DNA of 64,000 nucleotides from an uncultured Myxococcales bacterium (GTDB lineage: Bacteria > Myxococcota_A > UBA9042 > DTJE01). The notes beneath the pieces are model-generated. The model searched no databases. It was not told where the DNA came from and saw only the letters and a list, made by a program, of their open reading frames with translations. The stretch is from positions 46,429-110,428 of the forward strand of contig CAINDP010000115.1 in assembly GCA_903847405.1 (NCBI GenBank). The letters are read 5' to 3'. How positions within the stretch are numbered: the stretch's first letter is position 1; every line of letters begins with the position of its first letter. Shown piece by piece: positions 33,644 through 45,830 of the stretch. The translations under genes and the position numbers were made by a program.

Positions 33644-34918
33644 ATTGAAATACGCCTCCTTATCGGGCCACGCCAGACCGGCAAATCCACCCTCGCACGC
33701 CACCTGCTCGCGGACCTTCCCGACGAGGAACGTCTGGTCCTCAACCTGGACGACCCGTTCCTGCGGGACCGATTGACCACGGAGGGCGGGCTGGTCCGGG
33801 AGATCGAGGAACGACTGGCCAGACCGTGGGGGGCCGTGAATGGACTGCACCTGATGCTGGACGAAGCGCAGAAGGCGCCGTTGCTGTTCCAGGTCGTGAA
33901 GGACATCCACGACCAGCACCCTGGGAAGGTGAGGTTCCTCCTGACCGGTTCTTCCGCGATGGAGATCCACGACCCGGTTGCCGAAACCCTGGCAGGCCGA
34001 GCCCGGATCCTCCATCTGCATCCGTTCACGCTCGCGGAAGCCCGAGCCCATGCACGGGGGGAAGACCCTACACGGGATGCCCTGCCCACCCTGGTCTCAC
34101 GGCTGCTAGGGGGTCGGTTTTCTCGCGGGGATTTCGATGAACTGCACGAGCGGTCCCGGTGGGACGCGCCGGACCGACGCCTGTTCACATGGAATCACCT
34201 GCGCCATCCGCTGTTCCCGGAACCGAGCAGCGCGGCCGAACCCGAGGAGTGGGTGCGCGACTATCTCGCGACCTACGTCGAGAAGGATGTGCGAAGCCTG
34301 GCGGCCGTCGGGAACCTGGAACTCTTCCGGGCATGCGTACGTCAGGTTGCGGCGAGGACGGGCAGCCCCGTCCGCTGGGAGACCATGGCGCAGGAGATCG
34401 GCACCACGTCGATCACTCTGCGACGCTACGTCGGGTTGATGGAGCAGACGCAGACGCTCCTGAGGCTGGCGCCGTTCGGCGTGAACCCCGTCAAGCGCGT
34501 GATACGGTCGCCGAAGGTGTACCTCGCCGACGCGGGCCTCCTGTGGGGGCTGCGGGGATTCGAGGACGAGAAGTTGCTGGAGGCGTCCGGAATGCTCGGG
34601 ACCTACATGGAGCAATTGGGCATCGTGGAGATCGCCAAGTGGTGTTCCCTGGAGCCCACGGCGCCCGAATTGCGATTCTGGGCAAAAACGCCCGTGTCGG
34701 AGGTCGATCTGGTGGTGTCGAACCGGGGTTTCCACATCCCCGTGGAAATCAAGCTCGGGCGGACCGTGGACAGGCGCTGGATGCGAGGCCTGGACGCATT
34801 CGAGGAGGACCATCGACCCGAGCGCCTGGAGATCCCCTACCGCGTCTTGTTGCACATGGGCGAGCCGGAGATGCCCGACGCCAGGACGTTCGCGATCCCG
34901 CTGTGGGCGCTGTCGTGA
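33644..34918 (+). CDS. DUF4143-type AAA ATPase, 5' end damaged or start unusual
   Basis: An ATPase of the AAA/DUF4143 group (about 420 residues). The Walker A motif LLIGPRQTGKST is in frame at 33656-33691, LMLDEAQKAP is Walker B, and LLTGSSAM is sensor 1. The C-terminal DUF4143 part has YLADAGLLWGLRG and the nuclease-like E-xK motif VEIKLGRT. No ATG, GTG or TTG lies between the in-frame TAG (33635) and Walker A; the first TTG, at 33773, would remove Walker A. It either starts at ATT 33644 or is a recent pseudogene. Its codon use and lower G+C suggest transfer. Function unknown: such ATPases are often mobile or toxin-associated. Confidence 0.7.
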   Translation: MEIRLLIGPRQTGKSTLARHLLADLPDEERLVLNLDDPFLRDRLTTEGGLVREIEERLARPWGAVNGLHLMLDEAQKAPLLFQVVKDIHDQHPGKVRFLLTGSSAMEIHDPVAETLAGRARILHLHPFTLAEARAHARGEDPTRDALPTLVSRLLGGRFSRGDFDELHERSRWDAPDRRLFTWNHLRHPLFPEPSSAAEPEEWVRDYLATYVEKDVRSLAAVGNLELFRACVRQVAARTGSPVRWETMAQEIGTTSITLRRYVGLMEQTQTLLRLAPFGVNPVKRVIRSPKVYLADAGLLWGLRGFEDEKLLEASGMLGTYMEQLGIVEIAKWCSLEPTAPELRFWAKTPVSEVDLVVSNRGFHIPVEIKLGRTVDRRWMRGLDAFEEDHRPERLEIPYRVLLHMGEPEMPDARTFAIPLWALS

Positions 34919-35063
34919 AAGCGCCTGCCGCAGCACAATCGTCTTCCGCCTTAGTGGCCGACCCGGTAGGACTGGATCCCGTGTCCCCCCGTTCGCCCTG
35001 GTTCGCCCTTGTCGCCCCGGCGTGGCTGGGCTACATTCCGCCCGGACCCTGCGGAGGACCCCC

Positions 35064-36272
35064 ATGGACCTTTCCCAGCGCGGGCAATGGATGCCGGCTT
35101 CCCCGATCCGTCGCCTGACTCCCCTGGCGGACGCCGCGAAGGCGCGCGGGACCCAGGTGTACCACCTGAACATCGGCCAGCCCGACATCCCGACCCCGCC
35201 CGAAATGCTGGATGCGATCCGCAACTTCCAGTCGCAGGTCCTGGCCTACGGACCCTCCGCGGGCCTTCCCGAAACGCGGGCGGCCATGGCGGGCTACCTG
35301 CAGGGACTGGGATGGTCGGTTGCGGCCCGGGACGTCCTGGTCACCGAGGGCGGCTCGGAAGCCATCCTGTTCGCGATGATCGCGATTTGCGACCCGGGGG
35401 ACGAAATCGTCGTCTTCGAGCCGTTCTACACGAACTATTCGGGCTTTGCCTGCATGTGCGGCGTGACGCTGAAGGCCGTCGAGACCCGCGTCGAGGACGG
35501 CTACCACCTGCCGGCGCGCGAGGTCATCGAGGCCGTGATCGGGCCCCGGACCCGGGCCATCCTGTACTCGTCCCCCGGCAACCCGACCGGCACCGTGTTC
35601 ACGCCTGCGGAAGTCCGCCTGCTGGTCGATCTGGCCGTGCAGCACGACCTGTTCGTGATCGGCGACGAGGCCTACCGGGAGTTCGCCTACGACGGGCTGA
35701 CCGCCACCGGCGTCCTGGGCGTGGCGGCGCAGGCCGACGCCCTGGACCGCGCCATCCTGATCGACAGCATCAGCAAGCGCTTTTCGGCGTGCGGCGCCCG
35801 CATCGGCTTCCTGGTGACCCGCAACGAGGCCGTGCTGGACGCGGCCTTGCGGTTCGGCCAGGCGCGCCTGTGCCCGCCGACCCTGGAACAGTACGCGGCG
35901 ATCGCGGGGTACGGCCTGATCCAGAAGTACGTGCCGCCGATGGTCGACGAGTACCGGCGCCGCCGCGACACCGTCATGGCGGGCCTGCGGCGGATCCCCG
36001 GGGCCGTCTGCGCGGTTCCCGAGGGCGCCTTCTACGTCCAGCCCCGCCTGCCCGTCGGGGACGCGGACGCCTTCGCCCAGTACCTGCTGAACGAGTTCGC
36101 GCTGGACGGCCGCACCGTGATGGTCGCCCCCGGCAACGGCTTCTACGCGACGCCGGGCAAGGGCAAGGAGGAAATCCGCATCGCCTACGTCCTGAAGGAG
36201 GACGACCTCCTGGTCGCCATGGACCTCCTGGTCCACGCCGTCGACGTCTGGAACGCCCGCCGCCCCGCCTGA
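35064..36272 (+). CDS. PLP-dependent class I/II aminotransferase (aspartate aminotransferase-like)
   Basis: A cytosolic fold-type I aminotransferase of 402 residues. Markers in order: LNIGQPDIPTP at the N-terminus, VTEGGSEAILFAM, SSPGNPTGTVF, GDEAYREFAYDG, and the PLP lysine in IDSISKRFSACGARIGF (Lys near 240). The C-terminus has IRIAYVLKEDDL with its substrate-carboxylate Arg. It probably moves amino groups between aspartate or a related acid and 2-oxoglutarate. The ATG at 35064 is preceded by GCGGAGGACCCCC. It stands alone; a 24-base REP-like palindrome begins at its stop codon. Substrate not decided. Confidence 0.93.
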   Translation: MDLSQRGQWMPASPIRRLTPLADAAKARGTQVYHLNIGQPDIPTPPEMLDAIRNFQSQVLAYGPSAGLPETRAAMAGYLQGLGWSVAARDVLVTEGGSEAILFAMIAICDPGDEIVVFEPFYTNYSGFACMCGVTLKAVETRVEDGYHLPAREVIEAVIGPRTRAILYSSPGNPTGTVFTPAEVRLLVDLAVQHDLFVIGDEAYREFAYDGLTATGVLGVAAQADALDRAILIDSISKRFSACGARIGFLVTRNEAVLDAALRFGQARLCPPTLEQYAAIAGYGLIQKYVPPMVDEYRRRRDTVMAGLRRIPGAVCAVPEGAFYVQPRLPVGDADAFAQYLLNEFALDGRTVMVAPGNGFYATPGKGKEEIRIAYVLKEDDLLVAMDLLVHAVDVWNARRPA

Positions 36273-36294
36273 AAATGGGGACAGACACCATTTC
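36271..36294. repeat. REP-like short palindrome, copy A
   Basis: The core AAATGGGGACAGACACCATTT overlaps the stop codon of the aminotransferase gene. The same element occurs at 50423 and, twice as a hairpin, at 50559-50612. The gap to 36509 holds nothing else recognisable. Confidence 0.85.
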
Positions 36295-36509
36295 AACCGC
36301 CCGCCCCTGATCGCCGTGTCATGGTCCGGTGCTTGACGGACCGCTCCTTCCTGCGGGATCCTTTCCCCTGGATGTCGCACGATGCCTTGAATCGAAAGGG
36401 GTTCCGGCGGGTCGGCCCGATCCGTGGTCGGCATGGCCCGGCCCTTGCTTCTGAACACCGCACCGGTCCCGCGGGGAGGCGGGCCGGCTGGACAACGAGG
36501 GAGGAAATG

Positions 36510-37661
36510 ATGCAGCGAACGACCTGGGTTCCGATGATGGCGATGCTGCTGGCCGGCGCGTGCATTCCCATTCCCGACGGCCACAACGACGTGGAACTGT
36601 GTCCCGCGTCCCTGCCTTCCGAAGGGGAATTCTGCGTCGGCTCGGTGGCCTGCACCTATGGGCCGGAGGCCTGCCAGTGCGGCAGGTGCAACCCGGCCTT
36701 CGGCTGCCAGTGCGTGGACGGTTCCTGGCGTTGCTGGCACACGGATCCGCTGCTGTGTGACGACATCATCGTGGACGTGGAAAGCCCCGAAGTCTTCTAT
36801 GACATCGACTTCGACGCCAGTTACGACGTCAACCCCGACGCCCAGCCCGGCTGCCCGTCCCAGGCCCCGATCGGCATCCAGATGTACTGCGGCGAGGTGC
36901 GGACCTGCGAGTACGGCACCGAGTGCTGCTGCGGCCAGTGCTACGCCTCGACGGTCTGCACCTGCAACGGGGAAGGGTGGGGCTGCTACGCCACGGACGC
37001 GTGCATGGTCGTCAGTTGCCCCGACGTCATGGAAGACGTGTTCACCCCGGACGTTTCCTACGACGTGAACCCCGACGCATCGCAGGACGTCCACTACGAC
37101 GCCTACGAAGACGTGCAACTGCCCTGGGAGGTGGTCGATGACGGCCCCCGTCCCGACGTGACCGAGGTCTGGACCGGCGACGTCCCGGTTCCCGCCTGCT
37201 GCACCAAGAACGCCGACTGCGGTCCGGGCTGGTCCTGCGGTACTGCCGGGGACGGCAACGGCACCTGCAAGCCCGCGCTGCCCTATGGCGAATGCTGGTC
37301 CCAGGAGGACTGCGCCACCGGCAGCACCTGCCAAGGCGCCTCCGTCTGCGCCTGCAACGCCGCCTGCTTCATTCCCGACCAGTCGGGCAAGTGCATCACG
37401 ATGCCCGGCGGTTGCTGCTGGGTCGACGGCGACTGCGACGCCGGCCAGGTCTGCCGGGCCCAGGGCGGCGGGTTCGGCCTGCCCGGTTCCTGCGTGGACG
37501 ACCCCCGGGGCGCAGCCTGCATGGGGGATTCGGCCTGCTGCTGGACCGACGGCGACTGCCCGGCGAACACCACTTGCGGCAACGTGGCGATCTGCGGCTG
37601 CATCGAACTGTGCCCGATGTGCGGCGCCTGCATGCCCGACCGCATGGGCACGTGCGGCTGA
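36510..37661 (+). CDS. Cys-rich lipoprotein with repeated Asp-rich linkers
   Basis: A lipoprotein of about 383 residues (lipobox LLAGAC near 17). It contains about 40 Cys residues in repeated small modules, such as CTYGPEACQCGRCNP, CEYGTECCCGQCYAST, CCTKNADCGPGWSC and CCWVDGDCDAGQVC. Asp/Val-rich linkers join them (SYDVNPDA occurs twice). The first two modules are paralogous to each other, and the last three share CCW.DGDC. The disulfide-rich modules suggest an extracellular binding surface or stalk. Two starts, 36507 and 36510, are possible: GAGG lies three or six bases upstream, and I prefer 36510. Function unknown. Confidence 0.82.
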   Translation: MQRTTWVPMMAMLLAGACIPIPDGHNDVELCPASLPSEGEFCVGSVACTYGPEACQCGRCNPAFGCQCVDGSWRCWHTDPLLCDDIIVDVESPEVFYDIDFDASYDVNPDAQPGCPSQAPIGIQMYCGEVRTCEYGTECCCGQCYASTVCTCNGEGWGCYATDACMVVSCPDVMEDVFTPDVSYDVNPDASQDVHYDAYEDVQLPWEVVDDGPRPDVTEVWTGDVPVPACCTKNADCGPGWSCGTAGDGNGTCKPALPYGECWSQEDCATGSTCQGASVCACNAACFIPDQSGKCITMPGGCCWVDGDCDAGQVCRAQGGGFGLPGSCVDDPRGAACMGDSACCWTDGDCPANTTCGNVAICGCIELCPMCGACMPDRMGTCG

Positions 37662-37680
37662 CGAATCCCTGCCTCCCCGC

Positions 37681-39045
37681 CTACTGCAGCGGCGCCTTCC
37701 ATCCCCCGTCGAACCACCCCAGATCTGCAAGGGCGTCCCAGGCCTTCGGCCCGGCCAGCGTTCCCAGCCCCATCTTCAGTTCGTAGCCCGCCAGTTGTCC
37801 CGTCGTGTCGTTGGCCAGGGATTGCGGTTCAACCATGTAGCCGATGGCGTCGTTTCCCAGCGCGACGGCGAACTTCCACGGGCTGACCATCTTCGCCTTG
37901 GACATGACGCCGTACTCGGGCGATGCCTCGCCGGGGAAGACGACGAATTCGGCCGGGCCCAGCTTGTGCCAGGAAATCGGGATTTCGTTCACCACGGCGC
38001 CGCCGTCGTCCGTCAGGGTCACGTTGCGCTTGGGCATGTCCAGGTAGGTCAGCGCGTCCACCATGAAGGAATCGACGCCCGGACAGGAGTACGTGGTTTC
38101 GCGATGCCGGATGTCGAACTCGGTTGCCGCCGCCAGCGAACCCTGCGCCGCGATCACCGCCTGCGCCAGGTCATGGCCGATTTCCCGGACCTTGTCCCAC
38201 ATGTCCTCCGCATCATAGAAACTGTACTTCCCGTGAACCGCGGCCTCGGGACCTTGCAGGAACATGGCCGGCGCGCCCGTGGCCGCCTTCATTTCGTCGC
38301 GGTATCCCCAGATGTAGTCGGCCGAGGCCAGGCGGTTCTTTTCGGCGGCGACCGTGGGATGTTTCGCGTAGTTGGCGATCGTCACGATCACCCTGCCCGA
38401 CGGATCCCGCGCCTGGAGGATCCCGACGCTGGTGTCCAGCACGGGCGAACAGTTCTTGTCCCGCGATGAATCCCCGACGAGGTCCGTGGTCCCGAAGAAC
38501 AGTTGCGTGTCCTGCAGGGCTGCCGCCGCCGCGACGGCGACCGCGGTCAACATCCGGATGTGGGCGGCCAGCAGATCCTTGTTCGGGCCCTCCCCGACCT
38601 CCTGCGAGAAACCCATCAGGTCGGTGGCCCCGTGGCTGTGGCTGCTGGCGATCACGATGTTCTGCGGAAGCAGGGTCAGCGCGGGGGCCAGCGCCGCGAC
38701 GATCGACTCCCGCAACACCTTGATCCCTGGACCCCAGTCGCCGAAGTCCCACATGTACCCGGCCAGGTCGGCGCTGAGGATCAGGAACGTTTCGCCCAGA
38801 TCGTTGACGAACAGGGCAGCCTGTCCCATCAGCGGGTCGTGCGTGCCGGTCGTCACCCGGCCCTGTCCCGGGACGCCGTAGCCGCCAAGGATCGTGCCCA
38901 CGGGGGGCGTGATGTCGGTTTCCGCGTACCCCAGCCGGAATCTCGACGCGGTCCGGGGCCCGTCCGCCCCGTCGTCGCAGGCGGGCGCAAGAAGGGGAAT
39001 CATCGCAATCAGGGTGGTTAGAATCCGTCCGGTTCGCGTTCGCAT
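37681..39045 (-). CDS. Neutral ceramidase-like lipoprotein
   Basis: A 454-residue exported protein. The N-terminus is a lipoprotein signal (LLAPAC near 23). The body resembles the N-terminal catalytic domain of neutral/alkaline non-lysosomal ceramidase: YAETDITPPVGT near 40, a THDPL motif, SADLAG, then SSHSHGATD (expected zinc His residues) and FPGEASPEYGV near the end. The usual C-terminal Ig-like domain seems shortened. It would cleave an amide-linked lipid or related substrate outside the cell. GAGGTGGATCGACG precedes the ATG. It lies alone on the minus strand, converging on the Cys-rich lipoprotein gene 20 bases away. Activity not proven. Confidence 0.82.
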   Translation of the reverse strand: MRTRTGRILTTLIAMIPLLAPACDDGADGPRTASRFRLGYAETDITPPVGTILGGYGVPGQGRVTTGTHDPLMGQAALFVNDLGETFLILSADLAGYMWDFGDWGPGIKVLRESIVAALAPALTLLPQNIVIASSHSHGATDLMGFSQEVGEGPNKDLLAAHIRMLTAVAVAAAAALQDTQLFFGTTDLVGDSSRDKNCSPVLDTSVGILQARDPSGRVIVTIANYAKHPTVAAEKNRLASADYIWGYRDEMKAATGAPAMFLQGPEAAVHGKYSFYDAEDMWDKVREIGHDLAQAVIAAQGSLAAATEFDIRHRETTYSCPGVDSFMVDALTYLDMPKRNVTLTDDGGAVVNEIPISWHKLGPAEFVVFPGEASPEYGVMSKAKMVSPWKFAVALGNDAIGYMVEPQSLANDTTGQLAGYELKMGLGTLAGPKAWDALADLGWFDGGWKAPLQ

Positions 39046-39198
39046 CGTCGATCCACCTCGCCTTCCGTCCCGGGCGCCAGGAAAAATGGCAGCCTCTGAC
39101 AGGTGCGGATTCTAGCGAACTTCGAGGTGACGGTCACAGGACATTTGACGGGGAATCGCACGGTTCGGGGAGGAGGTCGATGGGGCACCGCGATGACG

Positions 39199-41799
<2,601 letters not shown>

Positions 41800-41939
41800 C
41801 GCGATCTCCGTTTCCGGGTCCGCGGTAAGGGTGGGCATGGCGGGCCGGGGGTGCAAGGCCCAGGCGACGGCGGGCGCGCTGCACAACGGGCGCGCAGGGC
41901 GGTTCGGCGGGAAGGGGAGGGGGGCGAGGGGGGCGAAGG

Positions 41940-42821
41940 CTACAAGGCCTTGAGCCGCGTGATTTCCTTGCGGGCGGCGTCCAGGAAGACGCGTTCCGCC
42001 GGATCGGCCCGACCGGCTTCCAGGTAGGCCTCCCAGGCGGCGATCGCGGCGTCCTTTTCGCCCTTGGCGGAAAGTGCGGCGGCCAGGTTGTACAGCGACA
42101 GCGTGTGATCCGGCTTGAGGGTCAGCGCCCGCCGGTAGACCTCGATTTCGGCGGCCGTGTTGCCCAGGCGATGCTGGATCACGCCCAGGTTGTAGGCGGC
42201 GCGGAAGTTGGACGGGTCCATGCGCAGGGCCTCGTCGAACATCTTCGTGGCGCTGGCCAGGACGGGTTCCCGTTTGACGGTCGAGGACTCCTTTTCGGCC
42301 AGGCGCATCAGGGTGACGCCCAGGTTGAAGCGCGGATCCGGGGATTGGGGCGTCACCTCGGCCGCCTTCTGGAAGGCGGTTCGGGCCGGCTCCAGATCGC
42401 CCTTTTCCAGCAGCGCGACGCCGAGGTTGTTCCAGGCGTCACCGGCTTCCGGCTGGAGCTTCACGACCTTCTGGAGCGCCTCGACGGCCTTGTCCTTCTG
42501 GCCCTGGTCCAGGTACGCCAGCCCCAGGTTGTGCTGGGCATTGGCATACTCGGGGTCCAGTTCCAGCGCCTTCTGGTAGGCCTGGACCTCCTTGACGAAC
42601 ATCCGGCGTCGTCCGTAGACGATGCCCAGGTTGTACCAGCCTTCGCGGGCGTCGGGCTTGGCGGCCACGCCCTTCTCGTAGGCCTCGGTCGCCTTCTCGA
42701 CGGCCCCGGACGCCAGTTCCTGCGCCCCCAGGCGGAACCAGTCCACCGACTCGGTCTGAGCCTGGGCCTCGCCCGCCGGCGCCACCAAAAGGACCGCCAG
42801 GAGCGTCATCCAACGCTTCAT
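41940..42821 (-). CDS. Exported TPR-repeat protein
   Basis: A 293-residue protein with a signal peptide (cleaved after AQAQ near 20) and about seven tandem TPRs filling the rest. Examples are [53 protein letters not shown] and [21 protein letters not shown] solenoids mediate protein contacts, and this one is probably periplasmic. The ATG at 42821 follows GGGAGGCTACGG. It ends 140 bases before clpB and starts 40 bases after a small hypothetical gene on the same strand, so the three may be loosely co-transcribed. No partner can be named. Confidence 0.88.
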   Translation of the reverse strand: MKRWMTLLAVLLVAPAGEAQAQTESVDWFRLGAQELASGAVEKATEAYEKGVAAKPDAREGWYNLGIVYGRRRMFVKEVQAYQKALELDPEYANAQHNLGLAYLDQGQKDKAVEALQKVVKLQPEAGDAWNNLGVALLEKGDLEPARTAFQKAAEVTPQSPDPRFNLGVTLMRLAEKESSTVKREPVLASATKMFDEALRMDPSNFRAAYNLGVIQHRLGNTAAEIEVYRRALTLKPDHTLSLYNLAAALSAKGEKDAAIAAWEAYLEAGRADPAERVFLDAARKEITRLKAL

Positions 42822-42861
42822 CCGTAGCCTCCCGCCAATGTCGCTGAATGGTCGCACGGAA

Positions 42862-43185
42862 TCAGGAGCGGAACCAACCCGAGACGCCGGGCGTGTACGG
42901 TACCTTGCGGGCATTCGGCGGGAGATCCTTGATCGGAGCCCCCTTCCGTCCCGCCAGGTGCCGGCCGCGGCCGAACTCGAGCATCATGACTTCCAGGAAC
43001 TCCTCGCCCTTGTCGCCGGCCACGCGGGCGCCGGTTTCCGGATCGGACAGACCCTGCGTCAGGGAATCGCGAACCTCGGGAGGCACGTCGCCCTTCCCGC
43101 TCCAGTAGTACTCGGGCGGGGTTCCCGGGACCAGGATGAGCATCCCGATCCGTCCATGGGGGGTAGCGAACTCGAATGTCCTCAT
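42862..43185 (-). CDS. Small hypothetical protein
   Basis: A 107-residue protein without a recognised family. It has no signal peptide. It begins MRTFEFATPHGRIGML, has a short PPEYYW motif, and is basic toward the C-terminus (KGAPIKDLPPNARK). A good ribosome site (CGAGGTGACTG) precedes the ATG, and codon use looks like the neighbours, so it is likely real. It is the first gene of a minus-strand group with the TPR protein and ClpB. An overlapping plus-strand frame (42838-43323) is probably its shadow. Function unknown. Confidence 0.6.
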   Translation of the reverse strand: MRTFEFATPHGRIGMLILVPGTPPEYYWSGKGDVPPEVRDSLTQGLSDPETGARVAGDKGEEFLEVMMLEFGRGRHLAGRKGAPIKDLPPNARKVPYTPGVSGWFRS

Positions 43186-43319
43186 CAGTCACCTCGGCGG
43201 AAGTCTGCCCGAAAACCCGGTCCAAGCGGCTGGGAGCGGGGGCGTCGTGGGCGGTTGGCGCCCCGACGGCAGGCGGATTGTAGGGAAAAGAATCGATCAG
43301 CGCCAACAAAAATAGCGCG

Positions 43320-43348
43320 TTGACAGGGTTGCCTGGGATTCGTAAGGT
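43320..43348 (+). promoter_or_regulatory. Candidate promoter of the nucleotidase/lipoprotein/barrel operon
   Basis: TTGACA (43320-43325, perfect) is followed after 17 bases by TAAGGT (3 of 6, with the key T, A and final T). It lies 27 bases before the ATG at 43375. Confidence 0.5.
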
Positions 43349-43374
43349 CGGGCGTCTCCCGCTGGGAAGCGGCC

Positions 43375-45822
43375 ATGCTCCGGTCGCGCCTCCGGATCGC
43401 CGTCGTCGTGGGCCTCGCGATGGCCGGTTGCAACATCACCACGCCCCGGCCCGATCTGGACGGCCAGGACATCCGGGTCACCTTCGTCCACACCACCGAC
43501 ATGCACTCCCGGCTGATCCCCTACGCGATGAAGGTGTCCCAGACCGACAAGAACCTGGGCCTGGCCGACGAGAACGGCCCCTTCGGCGGCATCGCCCGCG
43601 TGGCCCACATCTCCCGGGACATTCGCGGGCAGGTCCAGCGGTCCCTGCACGTGGACACCGGCGATTCCTTCCAGGGGGCGCCGATCTTCAACGTGTTCCA
43701 GGGCGAGGTCGAAATGAAGGCCCTGTCCCTGATGGGCGTGGACGTCATGGCCATCGGCAACCACGAGTTCGACTCGGGCGAGCCGAACGTGGCGGACAAG
43801 ATCGCGCGGTTCGCGTCCTTCCCGGTCCTGGCGGCGAACTATTTCCTGTACCCGTCCGTCGCGCCGACGCCGCCCCCGCTGGCGGACCTCATCAAGCCCT
43901 ACACGATCTTCAACCTGCAGGGGCTGCGGGTCGGGGTCATCGGCCTGGGCAACACGTCCAGCATGTCCACCCTGGCCGAGGGCGGCAACAGCATGGGCAT
44001 CACGCCCATCGACTACGCCGAGGTCACGCAGTTCTTCATCGACGAGTTGCGCCCGCAGGTGGACGTCATCATGGTCGCGTCGCACCTGGGCCTGACCGAG
44101 GACCAGGAACTGATCCGGTGCACCTCGGGCGCGGACCTGGTGCTGGGCGGCCACCACCACATCGTGCTGGATCCGCCGAAGGTCCTGGAGGACGGCGGCG
44201 AGTGCTACTACGAGGTCGCCACCCGGTACTTCCGGACGTCGTGTTCCAAGGCCGCGAAGTCGATGTGGCAGTCCGTCAACGGCACCCGCCCGGGCGCGGA
44301 AGCCACCGCGGTCTGCGACGGGCTGATGGCGGACGCCCTGCGCCTGCTGAAGTCCGTGCCGGAAGCCACCGGCCGCGTCCTGCCGTCCCGGGACGAATCG
44401 AAATTGCTGGCCGCCTGCGTGGCGCTGCTGGATACCGAGGTCCCGGTGCCGGACGAGGTCCTGGCCCTGCCGCCCGCCGAACGGGACGCCGAAATCCAGG
44501 CCCGCATCGTCGATGCCGCCGACGCCTCGTGCTACCCGATGCCGCTGAACATGGGCTTCACGCCGCCGCCCGCCCGCAAGGTGCCCCTGGCCCACTCGGG
44601 TGCGTTCGCGAAGTACGTGGGGCGCTTCGACGGCGTGTTCCGCCAGGCCGGGCCCTGCGCCGACGGCGTGGACAACGATTCCGACGGCCGCACCGATCTG
44701 GACGACCCGAAGTGCACGGACCCCCTGGACGGGTCGGAGGCGCTGGTCGGCCGCCAGGACAACAACGACTTTGAAATGGCCTCCTTCCAGTACAAGGCCA
44801 TCCCGGTCGACAAGCAGGTCCCCGAGGATCGCCTGATGGCCGAAATGATGGAACCCTACGAGGACCAGTTGCGGCAGGCGGTGCCCCTGGACCTGATCCT
44901 GGGCTACGCGCCGGTGGACGCCGCCCGCTTCGGGGCCGCGGGCGGGGACTCGCCCCTGGGCAACCTGGTGGCCACGGCCATGCAGCGCCGGAAGGGCGTG
45001 GAAACCGACTTCGCGATGACGAATTCGCTGGGCATCCGGGCGGACCTGTACGCCGGGCCGGTGACCGTGTCGGACCTGTACAACGTGTTCCCCTTCGAGA
45101 ACACCATCACGACGATGTACCTGTCGGGCCGCGAGGTCGTGGAACTGTTCGACTACGTGGCGCGCCGCTCGGCCAGCCGCGGGTGCCAGGCCCAGGCACA
45201 GGTCGCGGGCGTCAAGGCGGAACTGCAGTGCGGCCGGTGCGACATCGTGCGGCGCCCGGCGGCGTGGGCCAGCCAGTCGGCGGATGCCGAGGGGTGCGCG
45301 GTCAGCATCCTGATCAACGGCGCGCCCATCGTGATGGACGACCAGTACTCGGTGGCCGTGAACAACTACATCGCCAAGGGCGGCAGCGGGTTCATGGTCC
45401 TGAAGCGCAACACCACGCAGGTCGACACGGGCGTGCCCCAGCGCGACGCCCTGATGGACAGCCTGCGCCAGGGCAGGGCATGCGGCCAGTTGGCGGCCTG
45501 CACCCACGATGGCGAAGGGGCCGACGGGTGCGGGGACGGGTACACCTGTGCCTGCCAGGCCCGGGCGGACTGGGTGGACGACACGTGCACCGCGGCCGCG
45601 GAATGCACCCAGGGCGGCCGGTGCGTGCTGGCCGGTTGCGTGACGGAAGTCGCCGCCGTGTTCGACTCGGAATGCAGCGCCCTGCGGGCGGAGGGCCTGG
45701 CGGGCCAGCAGTGCCGTTGCCAGCAGCGGGCGCGCGCCTACGAAACGTGCGGCGTGGTCGCCTGCGTGGACAAGTCGAACGGGATCGCGGAGGACGGGCG
45801 GCTGCAGTTGCTGCCGCCGTGA
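43375..45822 (+). CDS. UshA-like 5'-nucleotidase lipoprotein with MopE-like motif and Cys-rich tail
   Basis: An 815-residue lipid-anchored protein (signal peptide, AMAGC near 19). The metallophosphoesterase motifs are all present: VHTTDMHS, VDTGDSFQG, IGNHEFDS, VASHLGLT and LGGHHHIV. The second domain has GDSPLGNLVATAM and VFPFENTITTMYLSG. Between them (about 425-460) sits a MopE-like calcium or metal loop, CADGVDNDSDGRTDLDD. About 110 Cys-rich residues end the protein. It probably hydrolyses nucleotide-like esters at the surface. The two following genes (a lipoprotein and a beta-barrel) overlap or abut, so it may be displayed by them. Confidence 0.9.
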   Translation: MLRSRLRIAVVVGLAMAGCNITTPRPDLDGQDIRVTFVHTTDMHSRLIPYAMKVSQTDKNLGLADENGPFGGIARVAHISRDIRGQVQRSLHVDTGDSFQGAPIFNVFQGEVEMKALSLMGVDVMAIGNHEFDSGEPNVADKIARFASFPVLAANYFLYPSVAPTPPPLADLIKPYTIFNLQGLRVGVIGLGNTSSMSTLAEGGNSMGITPIDYAEVTQFFIDELRPQVDVIMVASHLGLTEDQELIRCTSGADLVLGGHHHIVLDPPKVLEDGGECYYEVATRYFRTSCSKAAKSMWQSVNGTRPGAEATAVCDGLMADALRLLKSVPEATGRVLPSRDESKLLAACVALLDTEVPVPDEVLALPPAERDAEIQARIVDAADASCYPMPLNMGFTPPPARKVPLAHSGAFAKYVGRFDGVFRQAGPCADGVDNDSDGRTDLDDPKCTDPLDGSEALVGRQDNNDFEMASFQYKAIPVDKQVPEDRLMAEMMEPYEDQLRQAVPLDLILGYAPVDAARFGAAGGDSPLGNLVATAMQRRKGVETDFAMTNSLGIRADLYAGPVTVSDLYNVFPFENTITTMYLSGREVVELFDYVARRSASRGCQAQAQVAGVKAELQCGRCDIVRRPAAWASQSADAEGCAVSILINGAPIVMDDQYSVAVNNYIAKGGSGFMVLKRNTTQVDTGVPQRDALMDSLRQGRACGQLAACTHDGEGADGCGDGYTCACQARADWVDDTCTAAAECTQGGRCVLAGCVTEVAAVFDSECSALRAEGLAGQQCRCQQRARAYETCGVVACVDKSNGIAEDGRLQLLPP

Positions 45823-45830
45823 GGATGGTC

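Noticed and set aside
35031..37730. 899-codon minus-strand open frame
   Set aside because: Antisense shadow of the aminotransferase and Cys-rich lipoprotein genes; GC-rich codons leave long open frames on the opposite strand.
42838..43323. Plus-strand frame opposite the 107-residue gene
   Set aside because: No ribosome site; the minus-strand frame has a good one and a more natural composition.
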